The notes: generated by a model not told the origin, from the sequence alone. Counted from the first letter of the stretch, positions 25,280 to 33,881 are shown. The stretch: 64,000 nt of DNA from Anaerolineae bacterium (GCA_022841825.1 JALHQT010000007.1:158857-222856), one strand, 5' to 3'. Program-made: numbers and translations.

Positions 25280-26710
25280 GTGGCGTCACGTAAAGACAAC
25301 TACTATCTCCTCAGCCTCGGCTGTTCCAAAAATACCGTCGATAGCGAAAGCATCGCCCAGGTGCTCAACCAGAACGGCATGCGCGGCGTCGGCTCGCCCG
25401 ATAAGGCGAACGTGCTGATCGTCAACACCTGCGGCTTCATCGACACCGCCAAGCAGGAGTCCATCGACGCCCTGCGCGAGCTGGTCGAAGGGCGGCGCAG
25501 CGGGCAGATGGTGATCGCGGCGGGCTGCCTGGCGCAGCGCTACGGCGGCACGCTGGTCGAAGAAGTGCCGGGGCTGGATGGCGTGATCGGCACGCGGCGC
25601 TGGATGGACATCTTCGACTTCATCGGCAGGCTGCGCGACCGCCAGCACCCCGAACCGCTCTACCATCTGCCGACCGACGCGCCGACCGTCGGCTTGGACG
25701 AGCGCGGCGTGCTGCGCGCCAGTGTGCAGGGCGCATCCGCCTACCTCAAGATCGCCGATGGCTGCCGCCGCCCGTGCGCCTTCTGCGCCATCCCGAAGAT
25801 CAAGGGCACTGCCGTCAGCCGCCCGCTGGAGAGCATCGTGCGCGAGGCTGCCCAGCTCCAGGCGATGGGCGTCAAGGAGATCATCCTGATCGCCCAGGAC
25901 AGCACCGACTGGGGTTACGACCTGGGCTACAAGGACGGCATGGCGGTGCTGCTCGACGCCATCTGCGCCGCCGCGCCGGGCATCCGCTGGATACGCATCA
26001 TGTACGCCTACCCCGGCTACGTCACGCCGAAGATGATCGAGGCGATGGCACGCCACCCGCAGGTGCTGCACTATCTCGATATCCCGCTCCAGCACGGGCA
26101 TCGCGATACGCTCCTGCGGATGCGCCGCCCCGCCAAGATCGAATGGGTGTATGAGACGCTCGCTTCAATGCGCCGCGCCATGCCCGATCTCGCCGTACGC
26201 ACGACCTTCATCGTCGGCTACCCCGGCGAGACGGATGAGGAGTTCGACGGGCTGATGAAGTTCGTCCGCGACCTCGAATTCGACCGCGTCGGTGCCTTCA
26301 AGTACTCCTACGAGATCGGCACGCCGAGCGCGCGCCTGCCCAACCCGGTCGATGACGCCGTGAAAGAGGAACGCTGGAAGCGGCTGATGGAGCTTCAACA
26401 GGGCATCAGCCTGAAGAAGAATCAGGCGCTGGTCGGCAGGACGCTCGACATCCTGGTCGAAGGGCATGGCGAGGGCGAAGACGACGACGGCAACCCGGTG
26501 GATGGGGTGATCACGCTCGGTCGCTCCTACCGCGACGCGCCGGAGATCGACGGCTATGTGATCGTCGAGGGCGAGCTGCCCGTCGGCGAGATTGTCCCGG
26601 TGCGCATCACCGGCGCGACGACCTATGACCTGCTGGCGACCGTCGAGACAGGCGCGCCGATCATCATCCAGCCAGGGCAGATTTACGGCGCGGGGATGTT
26701 GCCTTCTTGA
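25280..26710 (+). CDS. rimO: Ribosomal protein S12 methylthiotransferase RimO
   Basis: A 476-residue radical-SAM methylthiotransferase that adds a methylthio group to an Asp of ribosomal protein S12. The N-terminal MTTase domain holds cluster ligands Cys15 (LGCSKN), Cys51 (VNTCGF) and Cys83 (AAGCLA). The radical-SAM motif CRRPCAFC gives Cys162, Cys166 and Cys169, and a TRAM domain ends the protein. The GTG start at 25280 is preceded by GGAGG (25268-25272), with a TATAAT box at 25231-25236. The last bases overlap the TTG start of the next gene, suggesting coupling. Confidence 0.95.
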   Translation: MASRKDNYYLLSLGCSKNTVDSESIAQVLNQNGMRGVGSPDKANVLIVNTCGFIDTAKQESIDALRELVEGRRSGQMVIAAGCLAQRYGGTLVEEVPGLDGVIGTRRWMDIFDFIGRLRDRQHPEPLYHLPTDAPTVGLDERGVLRASVQGASAYLKIADGCRRPCAFCAIPKIKGTAVSRPLESIVREAAQLQAMGVKEIILIAQDSTDWGYDLGYKDGMAVLLDAICAAAPGIRWIRIMYAYPGYVTPKMIEAMARHPQVLHYLDIPLQHGHRDTLLRMRRPAKIEWVYETLASMRRAMPDLAVRTTFIVGYPGETDEEFDGLMKFVRDLEFDRVGAFKYSYEIGTPSARLPNPVDDAVKEERWKRLMELQQGISLKKNQALVGRTLDILVEGHGEGEDDDGNPVDGVITLGRSYRDAPEIDGYVIVEGELPVGEIVPVRITGATTYDLLATVETGAPIIIQPGQIYGAGMLPS

Positions 26711-27231
26711 TTCCCACCCTCGACACCGCCCGCCTGCACCTGCGCCCGCTGACGCATAACGACGCGCGCGATTACCACCACGTCGTCCACAGCGACCCGG
26801 ACGTGATGCGCTATCTGCGCGGCGGGCAGTCGATGCCGATCAACTACACCCGCAACATGATCGACTACTTCATCGATCATGGGCAGGCGTATGGCTTCTC
26901 TTTTCTGGCGGTGACGGACAAAGCGACTGGCGCATTCATGGGGCACTGCGGACTGCACCAACTGTCCGACGTGGTCGAAATCGGCTATGCGCTCGGCAAA
27001 GCGTACTGGGGTGGCGGTTACGCGACGGAAGCCGGGCGTGTCGTCCTGCGCTGGGGGTTCGAGACGCTGGCATTGGAGCAGATCATCGCCGTCGCCTATC
27101 CGGAGAACCTCGCCTCACGCCGCGTGATGGAACGCCTGGGCATGACCTACGAAGGCGAAATCGAACGCTACTACGATGCACGGCTCTCGCTCTGCCGCAT
27201 CCACAAAGCAGCGTTTCAGGCGGCGACATAA
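26707..27231 (+). CDS. RimJ/RimL-type GNAT acetyltransferase
   Basis: A 174-residue GNAT protein: LDTARLHLRPLTHNDARDY (typical RimJ/L start), FLAVTDKATGAFMGHCGL, EIGYALGKAYWGGGYATEA (acetyl-CoA loop) and ASRRVMERLGMTYEGEIERY. The TTG start overlaps the rimO stop (TTGA), so translation is probably coupled. Ribosomal or other protein N-termini are the usual targets of the family. Confidence 0.88.
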   Translation: MIPTLDTARLHLRPLTHNDARDYHHVVHSDPDVMRYLRGGQSMPINYTRNMIDYFIDHGQAYGFSFLAVTDKATGAFMGHCGLHQLSDVVEIGYALGKAYWGGGYATEAGRVVLRWGFETLALEQIIAVAYPENLASRRVMERLGMTYEGEIERYYDARLSLCRIHKAAFQAAT

Positions 27232-27317
27232 CGGGCACTACCCGCCCCACTTATTAGAGGGCAGCGGCGCTTGAAAACGGTTTATAATGGGTAGTAGGGG
27301 AGTTGAGAGGAAGTCCC

Positions 27318-27812
27318 ATGAACCCCATGCAGCCGCCCCGCGCGCTGCCCTCCGCAGACGACCGCATCATCATCGAAGCGCGCTTTTCCAACATCACGCC
27401 CGAACTTCTGTATGACCACTTCGTCCGCCCCACGCTGGTCATCCGCTGGTGGTCGCCATATGCCGATATTCATGCGCGTCAGGGCGGCGCGTTCCACTAC
27501 GCCTGGAACGATCTCAACCTCCATCTGCGCGGATCGTTTCATGCGGTTGAGCGCGGGTCGAAGCTGATCTTCACCTGGCAGTGGGATCATGAAAAGCCGT
27601 TCGGACGCGCACCCCGCACGGTGGCGATCACCTTTCGCCCGTGCGAAGACGGCGGCGCGCTGCTGCACATCGAGCATTCGCCATACGACGCGCAGGAGCA
27701 GGCAGACCGCAAGGCGCACGCCGAAGCATGGCTGTACTACCTCAAGCGCCTACAAGGCGTGGTCGCGGGCGCGCAAGCGGTGCCTACTTTCGCTCAAATT
27801 CATTCACCTTGA
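27318..27812 (+). CDS. SRPBCC / AHSA1-like (activator of Hsp90 ATPase homologue) protein
   Basis: A 164-residue START-like fold protein: IIEARFSNITPELLYDHFV, IRWWSPYADIHARQGGAFHY, and RTVAITFRPCEDGGALLHIEH. Such proteins bind hydrophobic ligands in a helix-grip cavity; the ligand is unknown. GAGAGGA lies 6 bases before ATG 27318. Its 3' end overlaps the 3' end of the convergent DUF6065 gene by 29 bases. Confidence 0.8.
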   Translation: MNPMQPPRALPSADDRIIIEARFSNITPELLYDHFVRPTLVIRWWSPYADIHARQGGAFHYAWNDLNLHLRGSFHAVERGSKLIFTWQWDHEKPFGRAPRTVAITFRPCEDGGALLHIEHSPYDAQEQADRKAHAEAWLYYLKRLQGVVAGAQAVPTFAQIHSP

Positions 27813-28581
27813 GCCGTGTCTGGTGCCCTTCGACGCGCGTACCATCCGCGACACCCTGGAAATAGTCCTTCTGCCAGAGCTGGCGCGCCGCCGCGCTGTC
27901 GGGCACGCGCAGTTCGGCGTTGAACTGGTTGCGTCGTTCTGACCATTCGGTGTATGCCGCCTTCAATGCCGGGTTCCTGTCAATATCGCGCACTTCACCC
28001 CCGAACGCTTCGATCTCGCCGCGCCTGATGGGCGCAATCTGGCAGATCGGCTCGCCTTTGGCGAAGGTGACGGGCGTGTGTGGTCTAGTGAAGATCCAGT
28101 TCATGGTGAAGGTGGCGCGGTTCCAATCCGTCTCGACAATCGCATCAAGCGCCTGGATGCCATCGCGCGGCAGGTTCGACGGTCCCCGCACAAGTAGGTT
28201 GTAGCCGGGCGGCGTGCGGAACAGATAGGGGATGCTGAACGTGAGCACGCCATGTCCGAAGTGGGTCAGCGCGGAATGCGGGGTGACCGCGTCGCCCGCA
28301 AAGCGGATAGTGATCGCGTCCAGTTCCTCGCCGCCATTCCACACCGCGCTAAAGGGCTGATCGTTGAGTATCCACCAGCCATGCTGATTGGCGATCAGCA
28401 GCGGCAGGCAGCGATAGGCGAAGCGCATCCGCGTGTTGTCCATCCAGGCGCGTTCCTGCGGCGCGCGGATGATGGGCATATCCATCTGTTGATTGAGCGT
28501 GTAGGCGATGATGTAGCGTTCGGGGTCAAGTTCGTGCAGCGCGGCGTCATGCGGCGCAGGGTTGGCATGAGACATAGGCAT
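27784..28581 (-). CDS. DUF6065-like protein of unknown function
   Basis: A 265-residue soluble protein: PERYIIAYTLNQQMDMPIIR, CLPLLIANQHGWWILNDQPF, and a motif around FTRPHTPVTFAKGEPICQI. This pattern fits the uncharacterised DUF6065 family seen beside biosynthetic genes. No catalytic motif is evident. It is convergent with, and overlaps, the SRPBCC gene. Confidence 0.7.
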   Translation of the reverse strand: MPMSHANPAPHDAALHELDPERYIIAYTLNQQMDMPIIRAPQERAWMDNTRMRFAYRCLPLLIANQHGWWILNDQPFSAVWNGGEELDAITIRFAGDAVTPHSALTHFGHGVLTFSIPYLFRTPPGYNLLVRGPSNLPRDGIQALDAIVETDWNRATFTMNWIFTRPHTPVTFAKGEPICQIAPIRRGEIEAFGGEVRDIDRNPALKAAYTEWSERRNQFNAELRVPDSAAARQLWQKDYFQGVADGTRVEGHQTRLKVNEFERK

Positions 28582-28658
28582 CCCTCCAAGGCATGATATC
28601 GATTGTAGCGCGGAAAAGCGATCGCACAGGGTGCACCACTCCCCGCGTCTAGCCCAGA

Positions 28659-28687
28659 TAGACGCCGTCCCGCGTTCGGACTATACT
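28659..28687 (+). promoter_or_regulatory. Sigma70-type promoter of the DUF4062-TPR gene
   Basis: TAGACG (28659-28664) and TATACT (28682-28687) are separated by 17 bases, with the start codon at 28725. The -10 is close to consensus and the -35 is weak. Confidence 0.45.
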
Positions 28688-28724
28688 TAAATCGCGTCGA
28701 ATACATCGCGAATGCTGCCAGCTC

Positions 28725-30635
28725 ATGAGCAATCGTCGTCACATCCGCATCTTCATCTCCTCCCCGGGTGATGTCCAGAAAGAGCGGCAGATCGCGCGCA
28801 GCGTGATCGAACGCCTGAGCCGAGACCCGTTCGTGCGCAAAAAGGCGGACGTCGAAGCGCTCATGTGGGATGATCCGGATGCACCCATCCCAATGGACGC
28901 CACCATGCCGCCGCAGGAAGCGGTCAACCTGAGCATCGACAAGCCCTCGGAATGCGAAATTGTCGTCGTGATCTTCTGGTCGCGGATGGGGACGCCCCTC
29001 TCGCCGGAAATCCGCAAACCCGACGGCAGTCCTTACTATTCCGGCACCGAATGGGAGTATCTCGATGCGGTGCAGGCGGCAGAAACTTCTGCCGATAAGC
29101 TGCCGTACGTTCCGCTCTATCGCCGCGATGCCACCCCGCCATTCAACACGGATGCGCCGGAGAATGCGTCGCGCCTCGAACAGTGGCAGCGCGTACAGGC
29201 TTTCTTCGCGGCATTCACCAATCCCGATGGCAGCCTCGAGCGCGGCGTGAATACCTATAAGACGCCGGAAGCATTCGGGGAACTCCTGGAATCGCATCTC
29301 CGCGTCTTTATCCAGCGTATTCTCGAAAAAGAACGTTCGCCAATCCCAACGCCCTCGCTGCTCGCCCTGCTCTTCGTCGTGGTGCTGGCACTTGCCGCTG
29401 TCTACGGGTTGACTTCAGGTGGGGACGGTCGAGGTGTGCCAACCACTATCGCGGTCACGCCGACCGAATTCGTCATGGATGGCGATTTCAATATCGCCGT
29501 CGCCGGTCTGGCGCTGCCCGCGAATTCAACGGAGGAGGCAGCGCAAGCATTTACCTATGTCCACCAGAACATCTACCAGTCGCTCATCAACGAGTATATG
29601 AATTCTGGCGTCCAGGTCGAGCGGCAGCGCTACGGCACGGTCGAAATCGAGCGCGAAGCCGAGATTCTCGCGCAGACGATGAACGCCGATCTGGTCATCT
29701 ATGCCAATGTCGAAGCGTTTGGCGATACATACCGCTACACACCGCGCTTTGTCCTCGCGGCGCGCCAGGATTCGGAAATGGGCGAAATCGTCGGCGATCA
29801 CACCTGGTTGCAGGAGACGCTGACCCACGACTCGCTGAATGCACTCGCCAACAACGGCAGTATGGAAAGCGCGCGTCTGCGTCTGAAATCCACCATTCTG
29901 ACGGAGTTCACGCAGGCAATCGTCAATCTGTCATCCGGCGACCCCGTCGGCGCACGCGACCCCATCGCACGCGCGGTCAGCGCGGCGGAGACCTTTCGTG
30001 AACGCTATTCGGAAGACATTCCCATCGGCGTAATCTACCTGTTTGCCTCCACAATCTATCGCATGAATGGCGACCTGGAGCCGGCAGAGCGTTACGCGGA
30101 GCTAGCGGCGGAGAACCCGAATTATGGACGGGCGCGGCTGGCGCTGGGGCATGTGCAATACGTGCGCGCGATCAACGCCTATTACGATGAGAATGATAGG
30201 GCAAGCGCGTTTAACTATCTGAATATGGCGCGTCAACATTACCTGGACACACTGGCGCTGACCAACCAGCCGCTCTCGGCACTCGTAGCAGAGAAAGCAT
30301 ACATCAGCCTGGGCAATGCCTATCAGGTGCTCTATCAGATCGTGGACGCGAACACCAAGCCGCGTTTCTTGAGTGACGCCATCGAGGCTTACCAGAACGC
30401 GCTTCGCCGCCTGTCCGCCATCCGGAGCGAATGGCTGCAACCGTCAGTGCTGGATTGGTCGTCAGAAGCAGAGCGCCAGCTCGGCAGTATGTACGATGTC
30501 GCAGGACTGACGACGGAGGCGGCGGCGGCATACGCGCGCGCCATCGAGTTGTCGGAAGACCCCGCGTTTGAGTCGCTCGTCCAGGCGACGCTTGACAGCC
30601 TGAGCTTACCTGCCAGCGCGACGAGTACACCCTAG
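28725..30635 (+). CDS. DUF4062 (TIR-like) - transmembrane - TPR protein
   Basis: A 636-residue protein. Residues 1-120 match DUF4062, a TIR/SEFIR-like signalling fold: HIRIFISSPGDVQKERQIAR, VIERLSRD, CEIVVVIFWSRMGTPL, SGTEWEYLDA. A helix-rich linker follows, then one membrane helix (about 211-230, LLALLFVVVLALAAVYGLTS). The C-terminal part has a region ending near residue 380 and TPR-like repeats (about 430-636: AERYAELAAENPNYGRARLA, YISLGNAYQVLYQI, EAAAAYARAIELSED). The C-terminus would lie outside the membrane, or the helix may anchor a cytoplasmic sensor. Such DUF4062-repeat proteins resemble effector/STAND-type sensors. It is followed by an SH3-LysM protein, 53 bases away. Confidence 0.82.
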   Translation: MSNRRHIRIFISSPGDVQKERQIARSVIERLSRDPFVRKKADVEALMWDDPDAPIPMDATMPPQEAVNLSIDKPSECEIVVVIFWSRMGTPLSPEIRKPDGSPYYSGTEWEYLDAVQAAETSADKLPYVPLYRRDATPPFNTDAPENASRLEQWQRVQAFFAAFTNPDGSLERGVNTYKTPEAFGELLESHLRVFIQRILEKERSPIPTPSLLALLFVVVLALAAVYGLTSGGDGRGVPTTIAVTPTEFVMDGDFNIAVAGLALPANSTEEAAQAFTYVHQNIYQSLINEYMNSGVQVERQRYGTVEIEREAEILAQTMNADLVIYANVEAFGDTYRYTPRFVLAARQDSEMGEIVGDHTWLQETLTHDSLNALANNGSMESARLRLKSTILTEFTQAIVNLSSGDPVGARDPIARAVSAAETFRERYSEDIPIGVIYLFASTIYRMNGDLEPAERYAELAAENPNYGRARLALGHVQYVRAINAYYDENDRASAFNYLNMARQHYLDTLALTNQPLSALVAEKAYISLGNAYQVLYQIVDANTKPRFLSDAIEAYQNALRRLSAIRSEWLQPSVLDWSSEAERQLGSMYDVAGLTTEAAAAYARAIELSEDPAFESLVQATLDSLSLPASATSTP

Positions 30636-30688
30636 GCGAATCGCGCGACTTTTCTTGGCGATGTAGAGAATGCATCCGGGAGGGTCAT

Positions 30689-31384
30689 ATGATCAACAGT
30701 GTCAGGATTACTCAATACGGTCGTTCAAATCTCATGCGTCGTTCCATTCTGCTCGCTATCGTCTTCGGTTTCTTCTGCCTGTGGGCACTCCTGATGACGC
30801 TGCCGCTTTCGGCGCAGGGTTCTGCGACCGCCACGCCCAGCGCATCGCCGACGCCGACGCTGGTTGGGCAGTGGAGGGTCGCGAGTGAGTTCGGCGCAAA
30901 CCTGCTGGAATGTGTCCGGGCGGACTGTGCGACCCTGGCATTTCTGCCAAACAACACGCCGCTCGAATTCCTGGGGATGGAAAGCGGATGGCTGCATGTG
31001 CGCACGCTGGGTGGCGTTGAAGGGTATGTGCCGGACTTCCTGGCGATGGAGATGCCGACGCCAACATCAACGCCGACCATCGCGCCGACGCTGACAGGCT
31101 GCACGCCGATAGAGGGCTGGGTGACGTACGTGGTTGCGCCTGGAGATACGCTTTCGGGCATAGCGGCGCGGGCGCGCACGACGGCGAGCGCGCTGGTCGC
31201 TGCCAACTGTCTGGCAAATGCCGATACGATCTTCGTCGGGCAGCGCATCCTGGTGCCCATCACGATCGGTCCACCGCCGTCGACTCTCCGGGTCACGCCA
31301 CCGCCGGAAGTGACCAGTCCCCCAGTACGCGAAACGCCGGTCGATCTGACGCCGATTGTCGTTCCTACGCGACGCGGGCGCTGA
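30689..31384 (+). CDS. Exported SH3-like plus LysM cell-wall binding protein
   Basis: A 231-residue protein with a membrane/signal segment (LLAIVFGFFCLWALLMTLPL), an SH3-like domain (ANLLECVRADCATLAFLPNN through GVEGYVPDFLAM, about 65-120) and Thr/Pro linkers. A LysM domain follows (YVVAPGDTLSGIAARARTTA to FVGQRILVP, about 150-195), then a Pro/Thr-rich tail. LysM binds peptidoglycan-type glycans, so it probably acts in the envelope. GGGAGGG precedes the start. Possibly co-transcribed with the DUF4062-TPR gene. Confidence 0.85.
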   Translation: MINSVRITQYGRSNLMRRSILLAIVFGFFCLWALLMTLPLSAQGSATATPSASPTPTLVGQWRVASEFGANLLECVRADCATLAFLPNNTPLEFLGMESGWLHVRTLGGVEGYVPDFLAMEMPTPTSTPTIAPTLTGCTPIEGWVTYVVAPGDTLSGIAARARTTASALVAANCLANADTIFVGQRILVPITIGPPPSTLRVTPPPEVTSPPVRETPVDLTPIVVPTRRGR

Positions 31385-31452
31385 TCATCATCGTTGACAC
31401 CTGCGCCGCCCTCTACTACAATGGCGGCGCAGTGGAAGAAGCCTGCTGCCTC

Positions 31453-31481
31453 TTGATGCAAACATCAAGCGCGGCTATACT
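31453..31481 (+). promoter_or_regulatory. Promoter of the tRNA/rpmG cluster
   Basis: TTGATG (31453-31458), a 17-base spacer and TATACT (31476-31481) lie 12 bases before the first tRNA, the spacing expected for a stable-RNA promoter. Confidence 0.65.
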
Positions 31482-31492
31482 GACGTGTACGC

Positions 31493-31565
31493 GCTACTGT
31501 AGCTCAATTGGCAGAGCACTCGCCTTGTAAGCGAGCGGTTAAGGGTTCAAGTCCCTTCAGTAGCT
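31493..31565 (+). tRNA. tRNA-Thr(TGT)
   Basis: The 73-base cloverleaf has acceptor stem GCTACTG/CAGTAGC with discriminator T, D stem GCTC/GAGC, anticodon loop CTTGTAA (anticodon TGT) and T arm AAGGG-TTCAAGT-CCCTT. All stems pair. CCA is not encoded. Confidence 0.96.
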
Positions 31566-31604
31566 TTTGTGGATGTTTCCACAAGCACCTCCACAATCGA
31601 ATAT

Positions 31605-31688
31605 GGGTCGATGTCCCGAGCGGCAAAGGGGGGAGACTGTAAATTTCCTGGACTAAGTCCTTCGCAGGTTCGAGTCCTGCTCGGCCCA
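31605..31688 (+). tRNA. tRNA-Tyr(GTA)
   Basis: The 84-base class II tRNA has acceptor GGGTCGA/TCGGCCC, anticodon stem GGAGA/TTTCC with loop CTGTAAA (anticodon GTA), a long variable arm and T arm GCAGG-TTCGAGT-CCTGC. The discriminator is A. Confidence 0.95.
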
Positions 31689-31693
31689 CCTAC

Positions 31694-31766
31694 GCTGTTG
31701 TAGCTCAGTCGGTAGAGCACACCCTTGGTAAGGGTGAGGTCATGGGTTCAAATCCCATCAACAGCT
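31694..31766 (+). tRNA. tRNA-Thr(GGT)
   Basis: The 73-base cloverleaf has acceptor GCTGTTG/CAACAGC and discriminator T, anticodon stem CACCC/GGGTG with loop TTGGTAA (anticodon GGT), and T arm ATGGG-TTCAAAT-CCCAT. It lies 5 bases after tRNA-Tyr, so the three tRNAs are probably one transcript. Confidence 0.96.
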
Positions 31767-31778
31767 TTCAGCAGTAAC

Positions 31779-31862
31779 GAGTTAAAAGTAGCAAGTGAAC
31801 CGTGTGTCGTCTCGTCCCGAGAGTCCACTTTTAGCTTTGCACTTTTAACTTTTAACTTTAAG
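31779..31862. repeat. AT-rich heptamer inverted repeat between tRNA-Thr and rpmG
   Basis: GTTAAAAGTAGCAAGTG on the left faces CACTTTTAGCTTTGCACTT and two more ACTTTTA-type 7-base units on the right. The arms can pair into a long hairpin. It differs in composition from the GC-rich repeats but uses the same 7-base period. It may serve as a processing or pausing site before rpmG. Confidence 0.5.
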
Positions 31863-31877
31863 TAAGGAACATGACCC

Positions 31878-32039
31878 ATGGCAAAAAAAGGCAACCGTGT
31901 CCTGGTCAAGCTGCGCAGCAGCGAGAGCGGGCATATGTACTACACGCAGAAGAACAAGCGCAACGACACCGCGCGTATCGAGCTGATGAAGTACGATCCG
32001 CTCGTGCGTAAGCATGTCCTCTACAAGGAAACCAAGTAG
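31878..32039 (+). CDS. rpmG: 50S ribosomal protein L33
   Basis: A 53-residue protein starting [18 protein letters not shown], with [20 protein letters not shown] and a C-terminal KHVLYKETK. It is the zinc-free (no CxxC) L33 type. GTAAGGAA stands 8 bases before ATG 31878. It is placed between the tRNA-Thr/Tyr cluster and tRNA-Trp/secE, the classical bacterial arrangement. Confidence 0.96.
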   Translation: MAKKGNRVLVKLRSSESGHMYYTQKNKRNDTARIELMKYDPLVRKHVLYKETK

Positions 32040-32059
32040 GCACGAGGCGTGCCTCGTCC
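32040..32059. repeat. Palindromic repeat copy after rpmG
   Basis: CACGAGGC (32041-32048) faces GCCTCGTC around GT. It is a variant of the ACGAGGC arm type seen at 3196-3262 and 21671-21690, directly after the rpmG stop. Confidence 0.5.
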
Positions 32060-32166
32060 AGAAGTCATGGACGCACCTCGCCCGAAAACATTCGGCTTGT
32101 ATTGCTATGGGTTTTATGAGACAATCCCGCACACGCTGGATGGTGATCAGCAGAACCTGTCCATAG

Positions 32167-32237
32167 AGGGGAATGGTGTAGTGGTAGCGCGTCGCTCTCC
32201 AAATGCGAAGGCCAGGGTTCGATTCCTTGTTCCCCTG
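32167..32237 (+). tRNA. tRNA-Trp(CCA)
   Basis: The 71-base cloverleaf has acceptor AGGGGAA/TTCCCCT with discriminator G, anticodon loop CTCCAAA (anticodon CCA) and T arm CAGGG-TTCGATT-CCTTG. The loop-closing pair of the anticodon stem is T-T, a small irregularity. It stands before secE, as in many bacteria. Confidence 0.94.
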
Positions 32238-32251
32238 CTCGATGAACGAAG

Positions 32252-32278
32252 ACACCGTCCATAGTGACGGTGTTTTTT
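32252..32278 (+). terminator. Intrinsic terminator between tRNA-Trp and secE
   Basis: ACACCGTC (32252-32259) pairs with GACGGTGT (32266-32273), followed by TTTTTT (32273-32278). It is a textbook Rho-independent terminator or partial attenuator. secE-nusG transcription must read through it or start just after it. Confidence 0.85.
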
Positions 32279-32314
32279 CTGTAACATTAGTGCAATTTTC
32301 AGGAGTACGTCGTT

Positions 32315-32758
32315 ATGTCGGCTGACAAGACGTTGGGCGAAAAACCGGAACGCCGCCCCATTCTGCGCAGGGCACGGGTGAATGCTGCGGAAGCACAGGA
32401 CGAAGCGCGCGCGGTTGCTGCCAAGGCGAAAGCAACGCCCGCACGTCGTGACGACGACGACGAGGCGAAGCCCAAAGGCATCGCGGGTGTCTGGCACGGA
32501 GTGCGCGAATACCTGGAAGGCGTCCAGTCGGAACTCAAGAAGGTCATCTGGCCCACCCGCGAGGAAACCACCCGCCTGACGCGCGTCGTGCTCGTCATGC
32601 TCGTGATCTCGGCAATGGTGCTGGGGCTGCTGATTTGGATCTTCACCGAACTCTTCCGCGTGGGTTTGAACAACCCGCTGATCCTGATCGTGGTGATGGC
32701 GGCTGCCGGGGTCATCGGCGTCCTGCTGGCGCGTTATAACAGCCGCACACAAGCGTGA
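32315..32758 (+). CDS. secE: Preprotein translocase subunit SecE
   Basis: A 147-residue protein with a charged N-terminal extension of about 55 residues, the SecE signature YLEGVQSELKKVIWPTREET, and a membrane helix (VVLVMLVISAMVLGLLIWIF). A second C-terminal helix (PLILIVVMAAAGVIGVLLAR) is extra, since the minimal SecE has one helix. It stabilises SecY in the translocon. It is directly upstream of nusG, the conserved pairing. Confidence 0.95.
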   Translation: MSADKTLGEKPERRPILRRARVNAAEAQDEARAVAAKAKATPARRDDDDEAKPKGIAGVWHGVREYLEGVQSELKKVIWPTREETTRLTRVVLVMLVISAMVLGLLIWIFTELFRVGLNNPLILIVVMAAAGVIGVLLARYNSRTQA

Positions 32759-32789
32759 GCGGCAAAGACGCACAGCGTGAGGAGCGCGG

Positions 32790-33443
32790 ATGATGACGGA
32801 CGAACGCAAAAAATCCAAGAAACAGGACTATGATCCGCAGCCCATTGACTTGAGCGGCGAAGAAACCTTTGAAGAACACGACCTGCTCGATGATGTGATG
32901 CCGCCGCCCAAGCACACCGGCGAACGGCAGTGGTATGTCATTCACTGCTACAGTGGGCAGGAAGTCAAAGTCAGCAAAGCGATCCTACAGCGCATCGAAA
33001 CGATGGGGATGCGCGACAAGATCATGGACGTGATCGTCCCGACACAGGAGGAGATCGAGGTCAAAGAGGGCAAGCGCCGCACCATGCAGCGCCGTGTCTT
33101 CCCCGGTTACCTGCTGGTCGAGATGATCATGGACGAAGACTCGTGGTACGTCGTGCGTAACACGCCCGGCGTGACCGGCTTCGTCGGGATGGGCAACGAC
33201 CCGACGCCGCTGCGCGCCGACGAGGTCAAGCAGATCATCGAGCGGATGACCGAGCAGGCACCCACCATCAAGGTCAACTTCAAGATCGGTCAGAAGGTGC
33301 GCATCATCGACGGTCCGTTCAACGATTTCATCGGCACCGTCGCGGCGATTGACCCGGACAAATCGAAGGTGCGCGTCATGGTCAACTTCTTTGGACGCGA
33401 CACCCCTGTTGAATTGGATTTCCTGGAAGTCGAGAAACAGTAA
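32790..33443 (+). CDS. nusG: Transcription termination/antitermination factor NusG
   Basis: A 217-residue protein. An acidic N-terminal extension is followed by the NGN domain (RQWYVIHCYSGQEVKVSKAI, RVFPGYLLVEMIMDEDSWYV, NTPGVTGFVG) and a KOW domain (GQKVRIIDGPFNDFIGTVAA through VELDFLEVEK). It links RNA polymerase to Rho or the ribosome. GAGGAG lies upstream of ATG 32790; a second ATG follows immediately. Confidence 0.97.
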   Translation: MMTDERKKSKKQDYDPQPIDLSGEETFEEHDLLDDVMPPPKHTGERQWYVIHCYSGQEVKVSKAILQRIETMGMRDKIMDVIVPTQEEIEVKEGKRRTMQRRVFPGYLLVEMIMDEDSWYVVRNTPGVTGFVGMGNDPTPLRADEVKQIIERMTEQAPTIKVNFKIGQKVRIIDGPFNDFIGTVAAIDPDKSKVRVMVNFFGRDTPVELDFLEVEKQ

Positions 33444-33455
33444 AGCTGAGGGAAC

Positions 33456-33881
33456 ATGGCGAAGAAAGTCAAAGCAATTGTGAAGCTGCAACTGCCAGCA
33501 GGCAAAGCGAACCCGGCTCCCCCGGTCGGTCCAGCGCTGGCGCAGCACGGCATCAACATCATGGGGTTCTGCAAGGAATATAACGCCAAGACCTCGACCC
33601 GTATGGGCGAGATCATCCCGGCAGAGATCACCGTCTTCACCGACGGCTCGTTCAAGTTCATCCTCAAGAGTCCGCCATCGGGCTTCTTGATCATGAAGGC
33701 TGCGGGCATCGACAAAGGCTCGCAGAAGCCGAACCAGCAAAAGGTCGGCAAGGTGACGCGCAAGCAGCTGGAAGACATCGCCGCCATCAAGCGTGAAGAC
33801 ATGAACACGCAGGATGTGGACGCGATCATCGAGCAGCTTCGTGGCACCGCACGTCAGATGGGCGTGGAAGTAGTGGACTAG
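33456..33881 (+). CDS. rplK: 50S ribosomal protein L11
   Basis: A 141-residue protein with the full L11 layout: [60 protein letters not shown] and a C-terminal RNA-binding half ([20 protein letters not shown]). It forms the GTPase-associated centre of the ribosome. It lies 12 bases after nusG. Confidence 0.98.
   Translation: MAKKVKAIVKLQLPAGKANPAPPVGPALAQHGINIMGFCKEYNAKTSTRMGEIIPAEITVFTDGSFKFILKSPPSGFLIMKAAGIDKGSQKPNQQKVGKVTRKQLEDIAAIKREDMNTQDVDAIIEQLRGTARQMGVEVVD

Noticed and set aside
31504..31689. 61-codon minus-strand open frame over the tRNA cluster
   Set aside because: It is entirely contained within tRNA-Thr and tRNA-Tyr genes.
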